Notes: generated from the sequence alone by a model not told the origin. A stretch of 64,000 nt of DNA from Erwinia sp. HDF1-3R (GCF_039621855.1 NZ_CP155071.1:4712001-4776000); one strand, 5' to 3'; shown: positions 8,138 to 15,907, numbered from the stretch's first letter. Translations and numbers: made by a program.

Positions 8138-9856
8138 ATGCAGCATATAAATAACAGGATACATCCAAAAGGATCTATCTTTAACGATGTTATCGTCATT
8201 ACGCTCCTCCTTGCGATTACCGGCTTATTTATCTATGCCTGGCAGGGGATGCACGCCGCTTTTAATGGCACTTCTCTGCCTGAACTCAGCCAGAATTATA
8301 AGGACTTACCCTATTACAGCCTGCGCACCACCATGCGTCTGATGCTGGGATTACTCTACTCGCTGCTATTTTCCATTGTGTTCGGCGTGCTTGCCGCAAA
8401 GTTTGTCGCCATGCGCCGCGTGATCCTGCCCTTTGTGAACTTTATGGAGTCCGTGCCGCTCGTGGGGTTTTTAACCTTTACGACGGTGTTTTTTCTTAAC
8501 CTCTATCCACACAGCGTGATGGGTCTGGAGGGGCTGGCAATCTTCGCCGTCTTTACCGGACAGGCCTGGAATATGATGCTAACCATGTACCAGACGCTGC
8601 GCGTGGTGCCGCACCAGCTGACCGAAGTCACCTCGGCATTTCGCTGTAATCCCTGGCAGCGCTTCTGGCGGCTGGGCTTTCTCTACTCTTTTCCTGGCCT
8701 GCTGTGGAATACGATGGTATCCCAGTCTGCCGCCTGGTTTGCGCTAACCGCCTCAGAAATGCTGACCATTGGCAGCCACGATATCAACCTGCCCGGGGTC
8801 GGTTCATGGCTGGGGGTCGCGATCGGCAACGGAGACGTTCACGCCGTTCTCTGGGGCGTATTCGCGCTTATCGTTAATATCGTAGTGCTGGATCAGCTGC
8901 TGTTCCGCCCGCTGGTTCGCTTCGCCAGCCAGTTTAAGTATGAAGATGTCTCTTCTGCACGGCAGCCCTCCTCCTGGTTTTATGACTGCCTGACCCGCTC
9001 CGCCACCGGGCAACTGCTGGGACGTCTGGGTAGCAAATTCTGCCATTTCTGGCTGTTTGTTCTGCCCAAAGCCTGGTATCGGCTCAAACTGCATAGCCTG
9101 TTCTCTTTCCTGTCGCTGATGAACTGGCTATGGGCAAGCCTGTGGTATCTCGCCATCGTGGTGGCCTCTCTCTACAGCAGCTACCTGCTATGGCTTTACC
9201 TGCCTCTGCAATACCTGCCTGAGTTTCCTGCCTGGATGGGCCTGACGGCCGCCCGCGTTATCAGCGCGATGCTGCTGAGTATTGTTATTTTTACGCCAAT
9301 TGGCGTCTGGATCGGCCTGCGCCCGCAGCTGGTACGCTTTTTCCAGCCGATTATCCAGATAATGGCGGCCATTCCGGTAAATGTTTTTTACCCGGTGATC
9401 ACCGTCATCATTCTGACGTGGCACCAGAGCCTGGACGTCTGGACCGTACCGATGATCATGCTGGGCACGCAGTGGTACGTCCTGTTCAACGTGATTGCGG
9501 GCACCTCCATGATCCCCAGCCAGATGGTGGAGGTCAGCAGGGTATTTCGCGTCGGCGGTCTGATGTGGTGGACCAAATATATCCTGCCCGCCATTTTCCC
9601 CTATCTGGTGACGGGGATTATTTCTGCCGCCGGCGGTGCCTGGAATGCCGCGATTGCGGCGGAGGTGCTCAACTGGGGAAGCGTCACGCTTAAAACCACG
9701 GGTCTGGGAGCCTTTATCTCCACCACCACCGAAGCTGGCCAGAATCCGGAGGCCGCCCTGGGCTGTATCGCCATGTGCCTGATGGTGGCCCTCTGCGTGA
9801 TTTTTATCTGGCAGCCGCTTTATCGCTATGCCGAGACTCGCTTCAAATTCGACTGA
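8138..9856 (+). CDS. ABC transporter permease, NitT/TauT type, fused double permease
   Basis: Inner-membrane subunit made of two tandem permease domains in one chain (572 aa). Each half has about five or six helices and an EAA-type coupling loop: LTEVTSAFRCNPWQRFWRLGF near residue 165 and MVEVSRVFRVGGLMWW near residue 465. The C-terminal domain has the typical WNAAIAAE...GLGAFI segment of nitrate/sulfonate/taurine-type permeases. The ATPase gene follows 35 nt downstream, so the pair forms one transporter. No substrate-binding protein is encoded next to it, so the substrate cannot be inferred. ATG 8138 has no strong ribosome site. Confidence 0.85.
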   Translation: MQHINNRIHPKGSIFNDVIVITLLLAITGLFIYAWQGMHAAFNGTSLPELSQNYKDLPYYSLRTTMRLMLGLLYSLLFSIVFGVLAAKFVAMRRVILPFVNFMESVPLVGFLTFTTVFFLNLYPHSVMGLEGLAIFAVFTGQAWNMMLTMYQTLRVVPHQLTEVTSAFRCNPWQRFWRLGFLYSFPGLLWNTMVSQSAAWFALTASEMLTIGSHDINLPGVGSWLGVAIGNGDVHAVLWGVFALIVNIVVLDQLLFRPLVRFASQFKYEDVSSARQPSSWFYDCLTRSATGQLLGRLGSKFCHFWLFVLPKAWYRLKLHSLFSFLSLMNWLWASLWYLAIVVASLYSSYLLWLYLPLQYLPEFPAWMGLTAARVISAMLLSIVIFTPIGVWIGLRPQLVRFFQPIIQIMAAIPVNVFYPVITVIILTWHQSLDVWTVPMIMLGTQWYVLFNVIAGTSMIPSQMVEVSRVFRVGGLMWWTKYILPAIFPYLVTGIISAAGGAWNAAIAAEVLNWGSVTLKTTGLGAFISTTTEAGQNPEAALGCIAMCLMVALCVIFIWQPLYRYAETRFKFD

Positions 9857-9891
9857 TACGTTCAGGAAACTGTTTCTCTGGGAGAGACCCA

Positions 9892-10677
9892 ATGAAAAAT
9901 TGCCATCTTGTTTTAGAAATCAAAAATGCCTCTAAATCGTTTCAGAAAGATCGGAACCAGGCGCTTCCGGTGCTGGAAAATATCAATATGGAGGTGGCCG
10001 AAAACGAAATCGTCGCCCTGCTGGGCAAGTCAGGATCGGGTAAATCCACCCTGCTGCGCATGATTGCCGGGCTGGTCGATCCCAGCTTTGGCTCTATCGT
10101 CTGCAATGACCTGCCGGTAACAGGGCCGTGCCGTGATACCAGTATGGTCTTCCAGACGTTTGCACTCTTTCCCTGGCTGACCGTGTTTGACAACATCGCC
10201 TTTGGCCTCCAGGCCCAGGGGCTACCCGTGGATGAGATTGAACGCCGTACGGTAGATATGATTGAGCTAATTGGGCTGTCCGGCTACGCCGCGGCTTATC
10301 CAAAGGAGCTGTCCGGCGGCATGCGCCAGAGAATCGGTTTTGCGCGTGCGCTGGCGGTAGAACCTCAGCTACTGCTGCTGGATGAGCCATTCTCTGCGCT
10401 GGATATTTATACCAGCCACAAGCTGCGGCAGGATCTGATTGATCTCTGGGAGCGGCGCCAGATCCAGACCAAATCTATGGTGCTGGTCACGCACGATGTG
10501 GAAGAAGCGGTGGCGCTTTGCGATCGCATTTACCTGCTGACCGGCACACCGGGCACCATAACCGATGTGTTTGACGTTGATGCGCCGCGCGACACGCGCA
10601 GCAGAGAAAGCATGCAGCCGCTGGTCGACAGGATCAGTGAAACGCTCAATGCGCGAATTGCCGCCGCTCAGGTTTAG
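9892..10677 (+). CDS. ABC transporter ATP-binding protein, NitT/TauT type
   Basis: Cytoplasmic ATPase partner of the double permease. Walker A GKSGSGKST (near residue 49), Q-loop VFQTFALFPWLTVFDNIAFGL, signature LSGGMRQR, Walker B LLLLDEPFSALD, and the switch His in VLVTHDVEEAV: all catalytic elements are present. The QxxxLFPWLTV segment is typical of the nitrate/sulfonate/taurine class. 261 aa. ATG 9892 is chosen because GGGAGAG precedes it; upstream residues in frame overlap the permease gene and are not part of the family. Confidence 0.88.
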   Translation: MKNCHLVLEIKNASKSFQKDRNQALPVLENINMEVAENEIVALLGKSGSGKSTLLRMIAGLVDPSFGSIVCNDLPVTGPCRDTSMVFQTFALFPWLTVFDNIAFGLQAQGLPVDEIERRTVDMIELIGLSGYAAAYPKELSGGMRQRIGFARALAVEPQLLLLDEPFSALDIYTSHKLRQDLIDLWERRQIQTKSMVLVTHDVEEAVALCDRIYLLTGTPGTITDVFDVDAPRDTRSRESMQPLVDRISETLNARIAAAQV

Positions 10678-10808
10678 CCTCTCTGCGGCAGAGGGCCAGC
10701 CCGGATTAGGGTCGGCTCTCTGCCCGCTACTTTGCGTTATTGAGCCACTAAGCATCCTTAGATCAACTCGCCGATGACGTCAGGGTGGAATTCAGATGGA
10801 CAAAATTA

Positions 10809-11015
10809 GAAGTCTTAGGCCCAACAAAGCGAAAATGCACTTTTACGCAGTAACTACCTGATATATAGAAATATAATTGACGTGTAAATCGCTCTCGAAA
10901 TGGCTTATTTTTAATCGAAAAAAGGCATTTATCGGACAACGTTGTCTACCAATCGATCTTTCAGATGATAATTCCCTTTTTACCGTACATTTTCGTACGG
11001 TTGGCTCTCGCCCCC
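10809..11015. mobile_element. Possible second Tn3-derived miniature element (degenerate)
   Basis: The right end (10979-11015, read on the minus strand) starts GGGGG and shares AACCGTACGA and TGTAC with the well-formed Tn3-type repeat at 11247. A facing left end at 10809-10846 is degenerate (GCCCAAC, CGAAAATG and AC...TTA aligned; about 23 of 38 positions by eye). No ORF inside. A perfect 12-bp palindrome GACAACGTTGTC lies at 10935-10946. Confidence 0.4.
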
Positions 11016-11084
11016 TATAAGGGATCTTACTTTTTATACAAAATAACACGATAATTCGAGTGGTTATTGAGTCTTAAAAGGGGG

Positions 11085-11255
11085 ATGGCTGATAACATGC
11101 CTTCATGTCCGAACTGTAAATCAAACAGTGTGCGAGAACGTAATATTGGGAAGAAAACTGGTGGCGTAATTGGCGGAGTTAGTGGCGCAGCGGCTTTGTC
11201 TATCCTGCATCGTCGGTACAGTGTGGTGTTTTCGCGTCTTGGTTTAGGGGTTTGA
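11085..11255 (+). pseudogene. Truncated zinc-ribbon / glycine-zipper protein
   Basis: Begins well (AAGGGGG before ATG; MPSCPNCKSNSVRERNIG, a Cys-X2-Cys knuckle, then GGVIGGVSGAAA, the start of a glycine zipper). After about residue 38 the sequence turns into unrelated residues and stops. Proteins with this start normally continue through a long Gly-rich hydrophobic part to a second Cys-X2-Cys, absent here. The break (about 11200) coincides with the start of plasmid-like and Tn3-like DNA, so I read it as a gene cut by insertion or deletion. Confidence 0.55.
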
Positions 11256-11501
11256 AGCCCAACCGTACGAAACTGTACACTAAGTGCATTTTTTGAGCAG
11301 AACAGGCGAGTAAAGAAAACGAGAGTTTTTGTTTCCTCTTTCTGTTGATGCCAGTAGCCATGCGGTTTTTGGCCTCTCCTGTGTTAATAAAACCGGTAAT
11401 CAAATCAATGTAAATCTGACCGATAATGCCATAAGTATATAAGTAAAATCATATATTTACGCTCTTAACGTAAGTTTCCATTCCATTGGGCTTCAAACCC
11501 C
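11247..11501. mobile_element. Tn3-family miniature inverted-repeat element (TIME-like), 255 bp
   Basis: Two facing 38-bp terminal repeats: 11247-11284 on plus and 11501-11464 on minus. Both begin GGGGTTTGAAGCCCAA and both end in TAAG exactly at position 38 (ACACTAAG and ACGTTAAG), the layout of Tn3-family ends; the right one resembles the Tn3 end itself (GAAAACTCACGTTAAG). No transposase or ORF lies between. Flanking 5-mers (GTTTA and GGTTC) are not a clean target duplication, so the ends or flanks have changed since insertion. Confidence 0.7.
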
Positions 11502-11702
11502 GGTTCCTGTTAGGTGGTTCGCTCCAGGCTGGACTATATGCACGAACTCCCCGTTTAGTCCGATTACCGCGCCCGTTCAGGTAACTATTATCTTGAGTCC
11601 AACACTGAAAGACACGAAAAATCGCCAGTGGCGGTAGCCATTGGTAACGGGAACAGTGCGGGAATGTCGGGGAAACGTATTAACAATGTATGTACATTAC
11701 GC

Positions 11703-11732
11703 TTGAATAAATCAGCCTGTAGCGGCTAAACT
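11703..11732 (+). promoter_or_regulatory. RNAI promoter of the plasmid remnant
   Basis: TTGAAT, 18-nt spacer, TAAACT, followed by CTGAAAGAACAAATTTGG: the same arrangement as the p15A RNAI promoter (TTGAAG ... TAAACT, then GAAAGGACAAG). Confidence 0.65.
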
Positions 11733-11738
11733 GAAAGA

Positions 11739-11845
11739 ACAAATTTGGTGACTGTTCCCGCTAAAGTCCAGTTACCGCCCAGATCCGAGAGTTGCAAGCT
11801 CAAAGTTCTGGTTTAAAAACCCGCCTCTCGGCGGGTTTTTTCTTT
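11739..11845 (+). ncRNA. RNAI-like antisense RNA (ColE1/p15A family)
   Basis: About 105 nt, the normal RNAI size. Three stem-loops can be drawn: GGTGACTG with CAGTTACC; CCAGA with TCTGG enclosing GAG/CTC; and the terminator stem. The second stem differs in sequence from p15A (as I recall it) but still pairs, which suggests a distinct plasmid lineage and not random decay. RNAI normally blocks RNAII primer folding and sets copy number and incompatibility. Expression in the chromosome is not shown. Ends are estimated from the promoter and terminator. Confidence 0.6.
11816..11842 (+). terminator. Intrinsic terminator of RNAI
   Basis: AAACCCGCC-TCTC-GGCGGGTTT followed by a T-rich tract (TTTTTTCTTTTC). 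A complete intrinsic terminator at the place where RNAI ends in ColE1-type origins. Confidence 0.85.
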
Positions 11846-11914
11846 TCTGAGCAAGAGATTACGCGCAGATTAAATGGATTTCGAGAGGATCCTTTCTGAC
11901 AACCTCATATTTCA

Positions 11915-12391
11915 TTACTGATCTGAATGAAGAAACAGATTTCTATCTTTGCATTCATTATCCGAGAACTGCTTCTCCATAAAGTCACAATGATCTTTAA
12001 TGTAATTATTCCATCCAGACTGTGACGTTGATTGAGGAGCCCCCCCCATATTAGACTCTTTTGTAATTATTGCTTTTAGCTCACGATTTCTCTCATATGT
12101 TTGCTGATACAAACATGCATTTTTATTTATTTTATACTCAGCGCCATCATCAGGAGTATACGTGCAAATTTCATCTCTAGCTTTAATCCATAACATCTGA
12201 GATTTTTTGACTTCATTTTTTATTTCAGGGAACGATATAACTATGCTTTTATACAAATAATTAAGGAGTTCATCCTCAGATTTATAATTACCATAAGAAC
12301 ACGATTCCAATACGGTAGTATTTTCACTTGTGCAGTTTTCATAAGCCACAGTAGAAAAACTAATTAGCGATAATAATAATAATTTTTTCAT
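11915..12391 (-). CDS. Periplasmic immunity protein, DUF1311/LprI-like lysozyme-inhibitor type
   Basis: 158 aa with a signal peptide (MKKLLLLSLISFSTVAYE). Six or more cysteines (CTSENTT, ESCSYG, DEICTY, NACLYQ, DHCDF, NECKD) suit an oxidised periplasmic fold. SQMLWIKARDEICTY matches the W-x-x-x-RD-x-x-C core of DUF1311/LprI-like proteins, some of which inhibit lysozyme. Its ATG overlaps the upstream effector stop (ATGA), a tight translational coupling typical of effector-immunity pairs. Inferred role: protect the producer's cell wall from the muramidase domain of its partner. AT-rich, like the 3' part of the effector gene. Confidence 0.7.
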   Translation of the reverse strand: MKKLLLLSLISFSTVAYENCTSENTTVLESCSYGNYKSEDELLNYLYKSIVISFPEIKNEVKKSQMLWIKARDEICTYTPDDGAEYKINKNACLYQQTYERNRELKAIITKESNMGGAPQSTSQSGWNNYIKDHCDFMEKQFSDNECKDRNLFLHSDQ

Positions 12392-15003
12392 TGAGATAAT
12401 CCCTCCTCAAATAATTTAGCTTCATCTTCTCTTCGGGTTATTAACCCATCCAATCCCTTTCCGACCCAAAGCCTCTTCATTGAGCGGAACTGATTGGGGA
12501 TATCACTCAAACCCCCAGAAACAAAGTCATCATGTATATTCCTCATTTCAATACGTGATGCAATGCTTGGTTTATAAAAGGATGTTCCACGATTAATTAC
12601 CAGCGAAAGCATTGCCCCTTGGCAATGAGGGTGTGTTTTTAATACTTCCGGGTATGTATCCACAACTATTTGTGCATAGTTAGATTTCATTTTCATAGCC
12701 AAAGACACGGCATCTTTCTCGCTAATGGTTATATCAATCAGTGAAGGTATAACAGCAGATGCATTACTTCCTTTTAATCCTATAGCTTCTTCCAAACGGG
12801 TTAGCTGCACCTCAGTAAAATAACCAGAAAGCATAGCGCGCATTTTAGATACTGTTTGCTGCCCTAAATCATAACCATATCCAATAGTAACACCACTAGC
12901 ACTACTACCTTGAGGTACATAAGGTGATCTTTTATAACCTTCAGCTTTCAAAATTAAATTAGCGGATTTTTTAGATATTCTATAAACACCCAAACTAGTC
13001 TGAAAGTCGATCGTATCACTAAACTTTTCTACATATGCATCCAAAAATGTCACCGGATGCATATGCCACGGCTCCGGCCCCATGCCCTGTACCTGCTTCA
13101 TCCACGCCATTTTATCTATAAATGCTTCAAGGTAGGTTTTCCACAGCGCACCGTCCGTCTTCAGCGTATCAAGATACGTCTTCCACAGTGGATCATCCTT
13201 GCCGTAATACCACTCGCTGGCGTGTTTCGCGATAATGCGTTGCAGACGGTCCCGGTAAGAAACAATGTGGATCGCCTGGAGATATTCGTCAATCGAGTAA
13301 TGCCCGTCCTTGTTGCTGTCAATCTTCTCCAGCAGGCGCTGGTAGTTATACTGATTCAGCGCATAAGCCGGCCGGGTTTCTGCCTGCGCAGCCTTATGCA
13401 ACTGCTCCAGAATGACCTTCACGATGTTATCCGGTTGCAGGGTGCCGTCTATCAGGTCAAAGCTCGTCCCGGCCTTGTTCAGCGTCACAAATCCACGGTC
13501 TGCCAGCGCATACTGCGAGATTTTTTGAACATCTGCGGCGCCAACCCAGCCCCCTTCGGGCCGTATCTGGTAATACGCCGGCTGACCGTCTGCCTCCAGC
13601 ACCGGCACCTTGCTCAGCGTCAGAATGCCCGGCGACTTCGTTTTGCGCGTACTGTCCGCCATCTCGCCTTCGCCATTTTTGACAAACAGCGTCGCGCCTT
13701 CCGGGTACTTAAGGAACGCCGGCGACTGCTCGCCCGCGTGCTCCGGGTTCGTCAGAAGCGCCGGCAGACTGTCGTCCATGCTCAGGCACTCGATATGCAC
13801 CTGATAACGTGACCGCTTGCCGTTCTCCTCCGGCAGCTGGTAAAAACCCATATGCCCGATGCTGTCGCCGGCGCTAATCGCGACGGGCACGGACGGCACC
13901 ACCACGTCACCAAACACCGGATGCCCCCCGGAGGCCGTCGCCGTCTGAGGCGTCAGGCTGTCGCCGTCAGACACCACCCAGACCCGGTCGCCCTTTTTCA
14001 GCTTGCCCACGTCACGCCCCAGCGTGACCAGGCTAAACGCGCGGAAAGCCTCGTCAGGGGTTTTTCCCGGGCGCGTCACCTGCTGCGCGGTATTGCCCGG
14101 CTCATACGTCAGCGGGAAGCCCGCCGTCAGCGCACCCGCCTTTTTCCCCTGCAGCACGTCGTCACTGCTCAGGTAATACTGCCAGTTCGTGCGGGCGGTG
14201 CAGTTGACACTGCCGGCCGGCTGCGAACGGTAGGCCGGCGAGCATTTAGCCCACCATGAAGGCGCGGGGACTGACGGCGCGGCGGATATAAGGAAGCCCT
14301 GATCGGACACCGTCCAGACCTTCGTCCCGGCCGGCACCGTGACGCCCGCCGCGTTCTTCGTCTCTGCGGCCATCGTCACCTCCGTGAACTGGCGGCCGTC
14401 GCTGTGGAGGGTAATGATATTGTTGCTCAGGGTGACAAGCATGTCTTTCGCCAGCGTACCGCCGGCCTTCCCAGCCAGAACGTCGTCCGCGCTGGCGTAG
14501 TAGCGCTGAGTGCCCCTGGTTTTTCGTTCCAGCACCCCGCCCAGCGGGGCGTACGCCGCAAAGGGGGCAAGCTGCATGTACAGGGTGTAAAACGTCAGCC
14601 CGCTGGCGGGCGTATCGCCCGGCTGAACCCGGTGTCTGACCAGCACAAAAGAGGTGGAAAGGTGCAAATGCTCATCCCGCCAGGGAATGGCCTCGCTGGC
14701 GTAATCCCTGCACACCCGAAAGGCCACGATTTCGCCATCCGCCATGCACCGAATGAACTGCTCCCCTTTGTAAGGCTGCCGGAGATAGGCCTTCTCCTCC
14801 TCGCTGTCGGTGCTCAACGCGCACCACGGCACCGTTGCATCCGTAATGTGAATGCCCCCGTGCCACATCCCCTGACTCCCCACCAAATAATGCCCCGAAC
14901 TTTCGCCGCCGAGGACGGCGAGAAGGTCTTCCGCTGAGGAAAACTCGGTGCCATTCCTGTTCGACGGCACCGGATAACTGATTTTTGGTAGTATTGCTGA
15001 CAT
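12388..15003 (-). CDS. T6SS-type peptidoglycan hydrolase effector (M23-like N-terminus, EF-hand, pesticin-like muramidase C-terminus)
   Basis: 871 aa; ATG 15003 has GGAAG upstream. Residues ~40-170 look like a lysostaphin/M23-type fold (MWHGGIHITD, ADGEIVAFR, LHLSTSFVLVRH, FYTLYMQL) with some ligand positions altered. Two similar modules follow (RYYASADDVLAGK and YYLSSDDVLQGK), probably SH3-like. An EF-hand-like loop (DSNKDGHYSIDEY) lies near residue 560. The last ~190 residues resemble pesticin/T4-type lysozymes: a Glu helix (LILKAEGYKRSPYVPQG) and SGVTIGYGYDLGQ carrying the Thr and Asp. The layout recalls dual amidase-lysozyme T6SS effectors such as TseP. A periplasmic immunity gene overlaps the stop. 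The 5' two-thirds is GC-rich and the 3' third AT-rich. Confidence 0.7.
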   Translation of the reverse strand: MSAILPKISYPVPSNRNGTEFSSAEDLLAVLGGESSGHYLVGSQGMWHGGIHITDATVPWCALSTDSEEEKAYLRQPYKGEQFIRCMADGEIVAFRVCRDYASEAIPWRDEHLHLSTSFVLVRHRVQPGDTPASGLTFYTLYMQLAPFAAYAPLGGVLERKTRGTQRYYASADDVLAGKAGGTLAKDMLVTLSNNIITLHSDGRQFTEVTMAAETKNAAGVTVPAGTKVWTVSDQGFLISAAPSVPAPSWWAKCSPAYRSQPAGSVNCTARTNWQYYLSSDDVLQGKKAGALTAGFPLTYEPGNTAQQVTRPGKTPDEAFRAFSLVTLGRDVGKLKKGDRVWVVSDGDSLTPQTATASGGHPVFGDVVVPSVPVAISAGDSIGHMGFYQLPEENGKRSRYQVHIECLSMDDSLPALLTNPEHAGEQSPAFLKYPEGATLFVKNGEGEMADSTRKTKSPGILTLSKVPVLEADGQPAYYQIRPEGGWVGAADVQKISQYALADRGFVTLNKAGTSFDLIDGTLQPDNIVKVILEQLHKAAQAETRPAYALNQYNYQRLLEKIDSNKDGHYSIDEYLQAIHIVSYRDRLQRIIAKHASEWYYGKDDPLWKTYLDTLKTDGALWKTYLEAFIDKMAWMKQVQGMGPEPWHMHPVTFLDAYVEKFSDTIDFQTSLGVYRISKKSANLILKAEGYKRSPYVPQGSSASGVTIGYGYDLGQQTVSKMRAMLSGYFTEVQLTRLEEAIGLKGSNASAVIPSLIDITISEKDAVSLAMKMKSNYAQIVVDTYPEVLKTHPHCQGAMLSLVINRGTSFYKPSIASRIEMRNIHDDFVSGGLSDIPNQFRSMKRLWVGKGLDGLITRREDEAKLFEEGLSQ

Positions 15004-15240
15004 AAAATTTCTTCCCTGTGTGTGCAATCCTCGGCCAGCGCGGGGACGCTCACGGCGTCACCGGCTGACGATAGCCGCATCATACTCGCCATCACCCCTA
15101 AGCCCAATTATTCGCGGCGGGTAATAACCCCTACGTTGAATCGCTCAAAAAAGCGATCGGGATACGCATGGCCTGCCCAAAATGTGACGACAATCAACAA
15201 TCGAAGGCTTGAAACACCTTCAAAAGACCACATTTATATT

Positions 15241-15433
15241 ATGGGTAAATTCACCCATCTTATTGGCATGAAAAGAAAGCAGAATACCAGTGTAAAACAA
15301 CAGTAAAACTGTTACGAAAACAGAACATCCGGCCAAGTTCGAAAAAATTTGGAATATCGGAGAAAAACCAGAACACCCTGGGATCTATGAGTGCAAATCA
15401 TGCTTGTATGAGGATGTCATTAAACCCCGATAA
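15241..15433 (+). pseudogene. Remnant of a small zinc-ribbon protein (frameshifted)
   Basis: One frame gives MGKFTHLIGMKRKQNTSVKQQ then a stop; a second frame continues with EHPAKFEKIWNIGEKPEHPG and IYECKSCLYEDVI before a stop. The second part looks like the N-terminal half of a zinc-ribbon protein with only one Cys-X2-Cys left. No complete frame exists. Low certainty that both parts come from one gene. Confidence 0.3.
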
Positions 15434-15437
15434 GCTC

Positions 15438-15745
15438 CTATGCGTGGATTATGCCCTGCTTCAGGGAACAGGAAGCCCGCATCATTTCATCCCAGTGGCT
15501 TTCAATTCTGGGTAACTCCACATATCCTCTTGCCAGTTCATCCAGTGCGCCGTATATGGACGCTTTTATCGATCCGCAAGAATATGACTTCTCCGGCATC
15601 CGCCAGCCGCGGAGAAAACTGATATCCCGGCGGCCAGAACAGACCGAAAATAACGTCGCTGGCACCGGCTGTGTCCGTCATAATCTCGACCGGATTCAAC
15701 CCTGTCTGTTGCTCCAGAAGTCCTTCCAGCACGAAAATAAGGCAT
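15438..15745 (-). pseudogene. tnpA: Tn3-family transposase (TnpA) fragment, frameshifted
   Basis: One frame reads LEGLLEQQTGLNPVEIM, then TDTAGASDVIFGLFW and YQFSPRLADAGEVIF; the next frame continues YGALDELARGYVELPRI and ESHWDEMMRASCSLKQG. Together they match the central catalytic stretch of Tn3-family TnpA (TDTAG...FGLFWLLGYQFSPRLAD...HWD-x-x-x-R...SLK-x-G). The frame changes near LRIDKS, and both ends of the gene are missing. It records an earlier Tn3-type transposon at the right edge of the accessory block. Confidence 0.8.
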
Positions 15746-15867
15746 TAAAGACTGGAAGATTTCCTGCACAAAAAATATTATGTGCAGCACCTTCACATCC
15801 GTGATAATCACCCCGAATGCCACCCCTCTCTGCTTTTCAGAACTTCCTTAAATTAAATTGTTTACAT

Positions 15868-15883
15868 CGTGAGCGCGATCATA
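15868..15883 (+). promoter_or_regulatory. Possible CRP site upstream of kguE
   Basis: CGTGA-GCGCGA-TCATA matches 8 of 10 positions of TGTGA-N6-TCACA. It sits 25 bp before the PtxS-type operator, a plausible place for catabolite activation of a sugar-acid operon. Confidence 0.35.
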
Positions 15884-15907
15884 AAACCACACTCTTCTCC
15901 TTTGCTT

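Larger units (their letters stand above)
11502..11905 (-). other. Degenerate ColE1/p15A-type plasmid replication region (RNAI/RNAII part)
   Basis: The sequence follows the classic ColE1/p15A origin in order: TTCGCTCCAGGCTGGACT, GCACGAACTCCCCGTT, ATCTTGAGTCCAAC, GGTGACTG...CCAGTTACC, the RNAI terminator, GAGCAAGAGATTACGCGCAG and a GGATTTCGAGAGGATCC-like end. RNAII would run on the minus strand. The part that normally holds the primer-processing origin lies further left and is replaced by the Tn3-type mini-element and the truncated gene, so it should not replicate. It marks past integration of a small multicopy plasmid or a fragment of one. Confidence 0.8.

Noticed and set aside
10935..10946. 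Perfect palindrome GACAACGTTGTC as a regulator operator
   Set aside because: No gene start is placed to use it; a 12-bp palindrome alone is weak evidence, so it is only mentioned inside the mini-element entry.
13057..14937. Long plus-strand ORFs opposite the effector gene (251, 135 and 177 codons)
   Set aside because: Antisense shadows in GC-rich DNA; the minus-strand frame has clear domains and an immunity partner.
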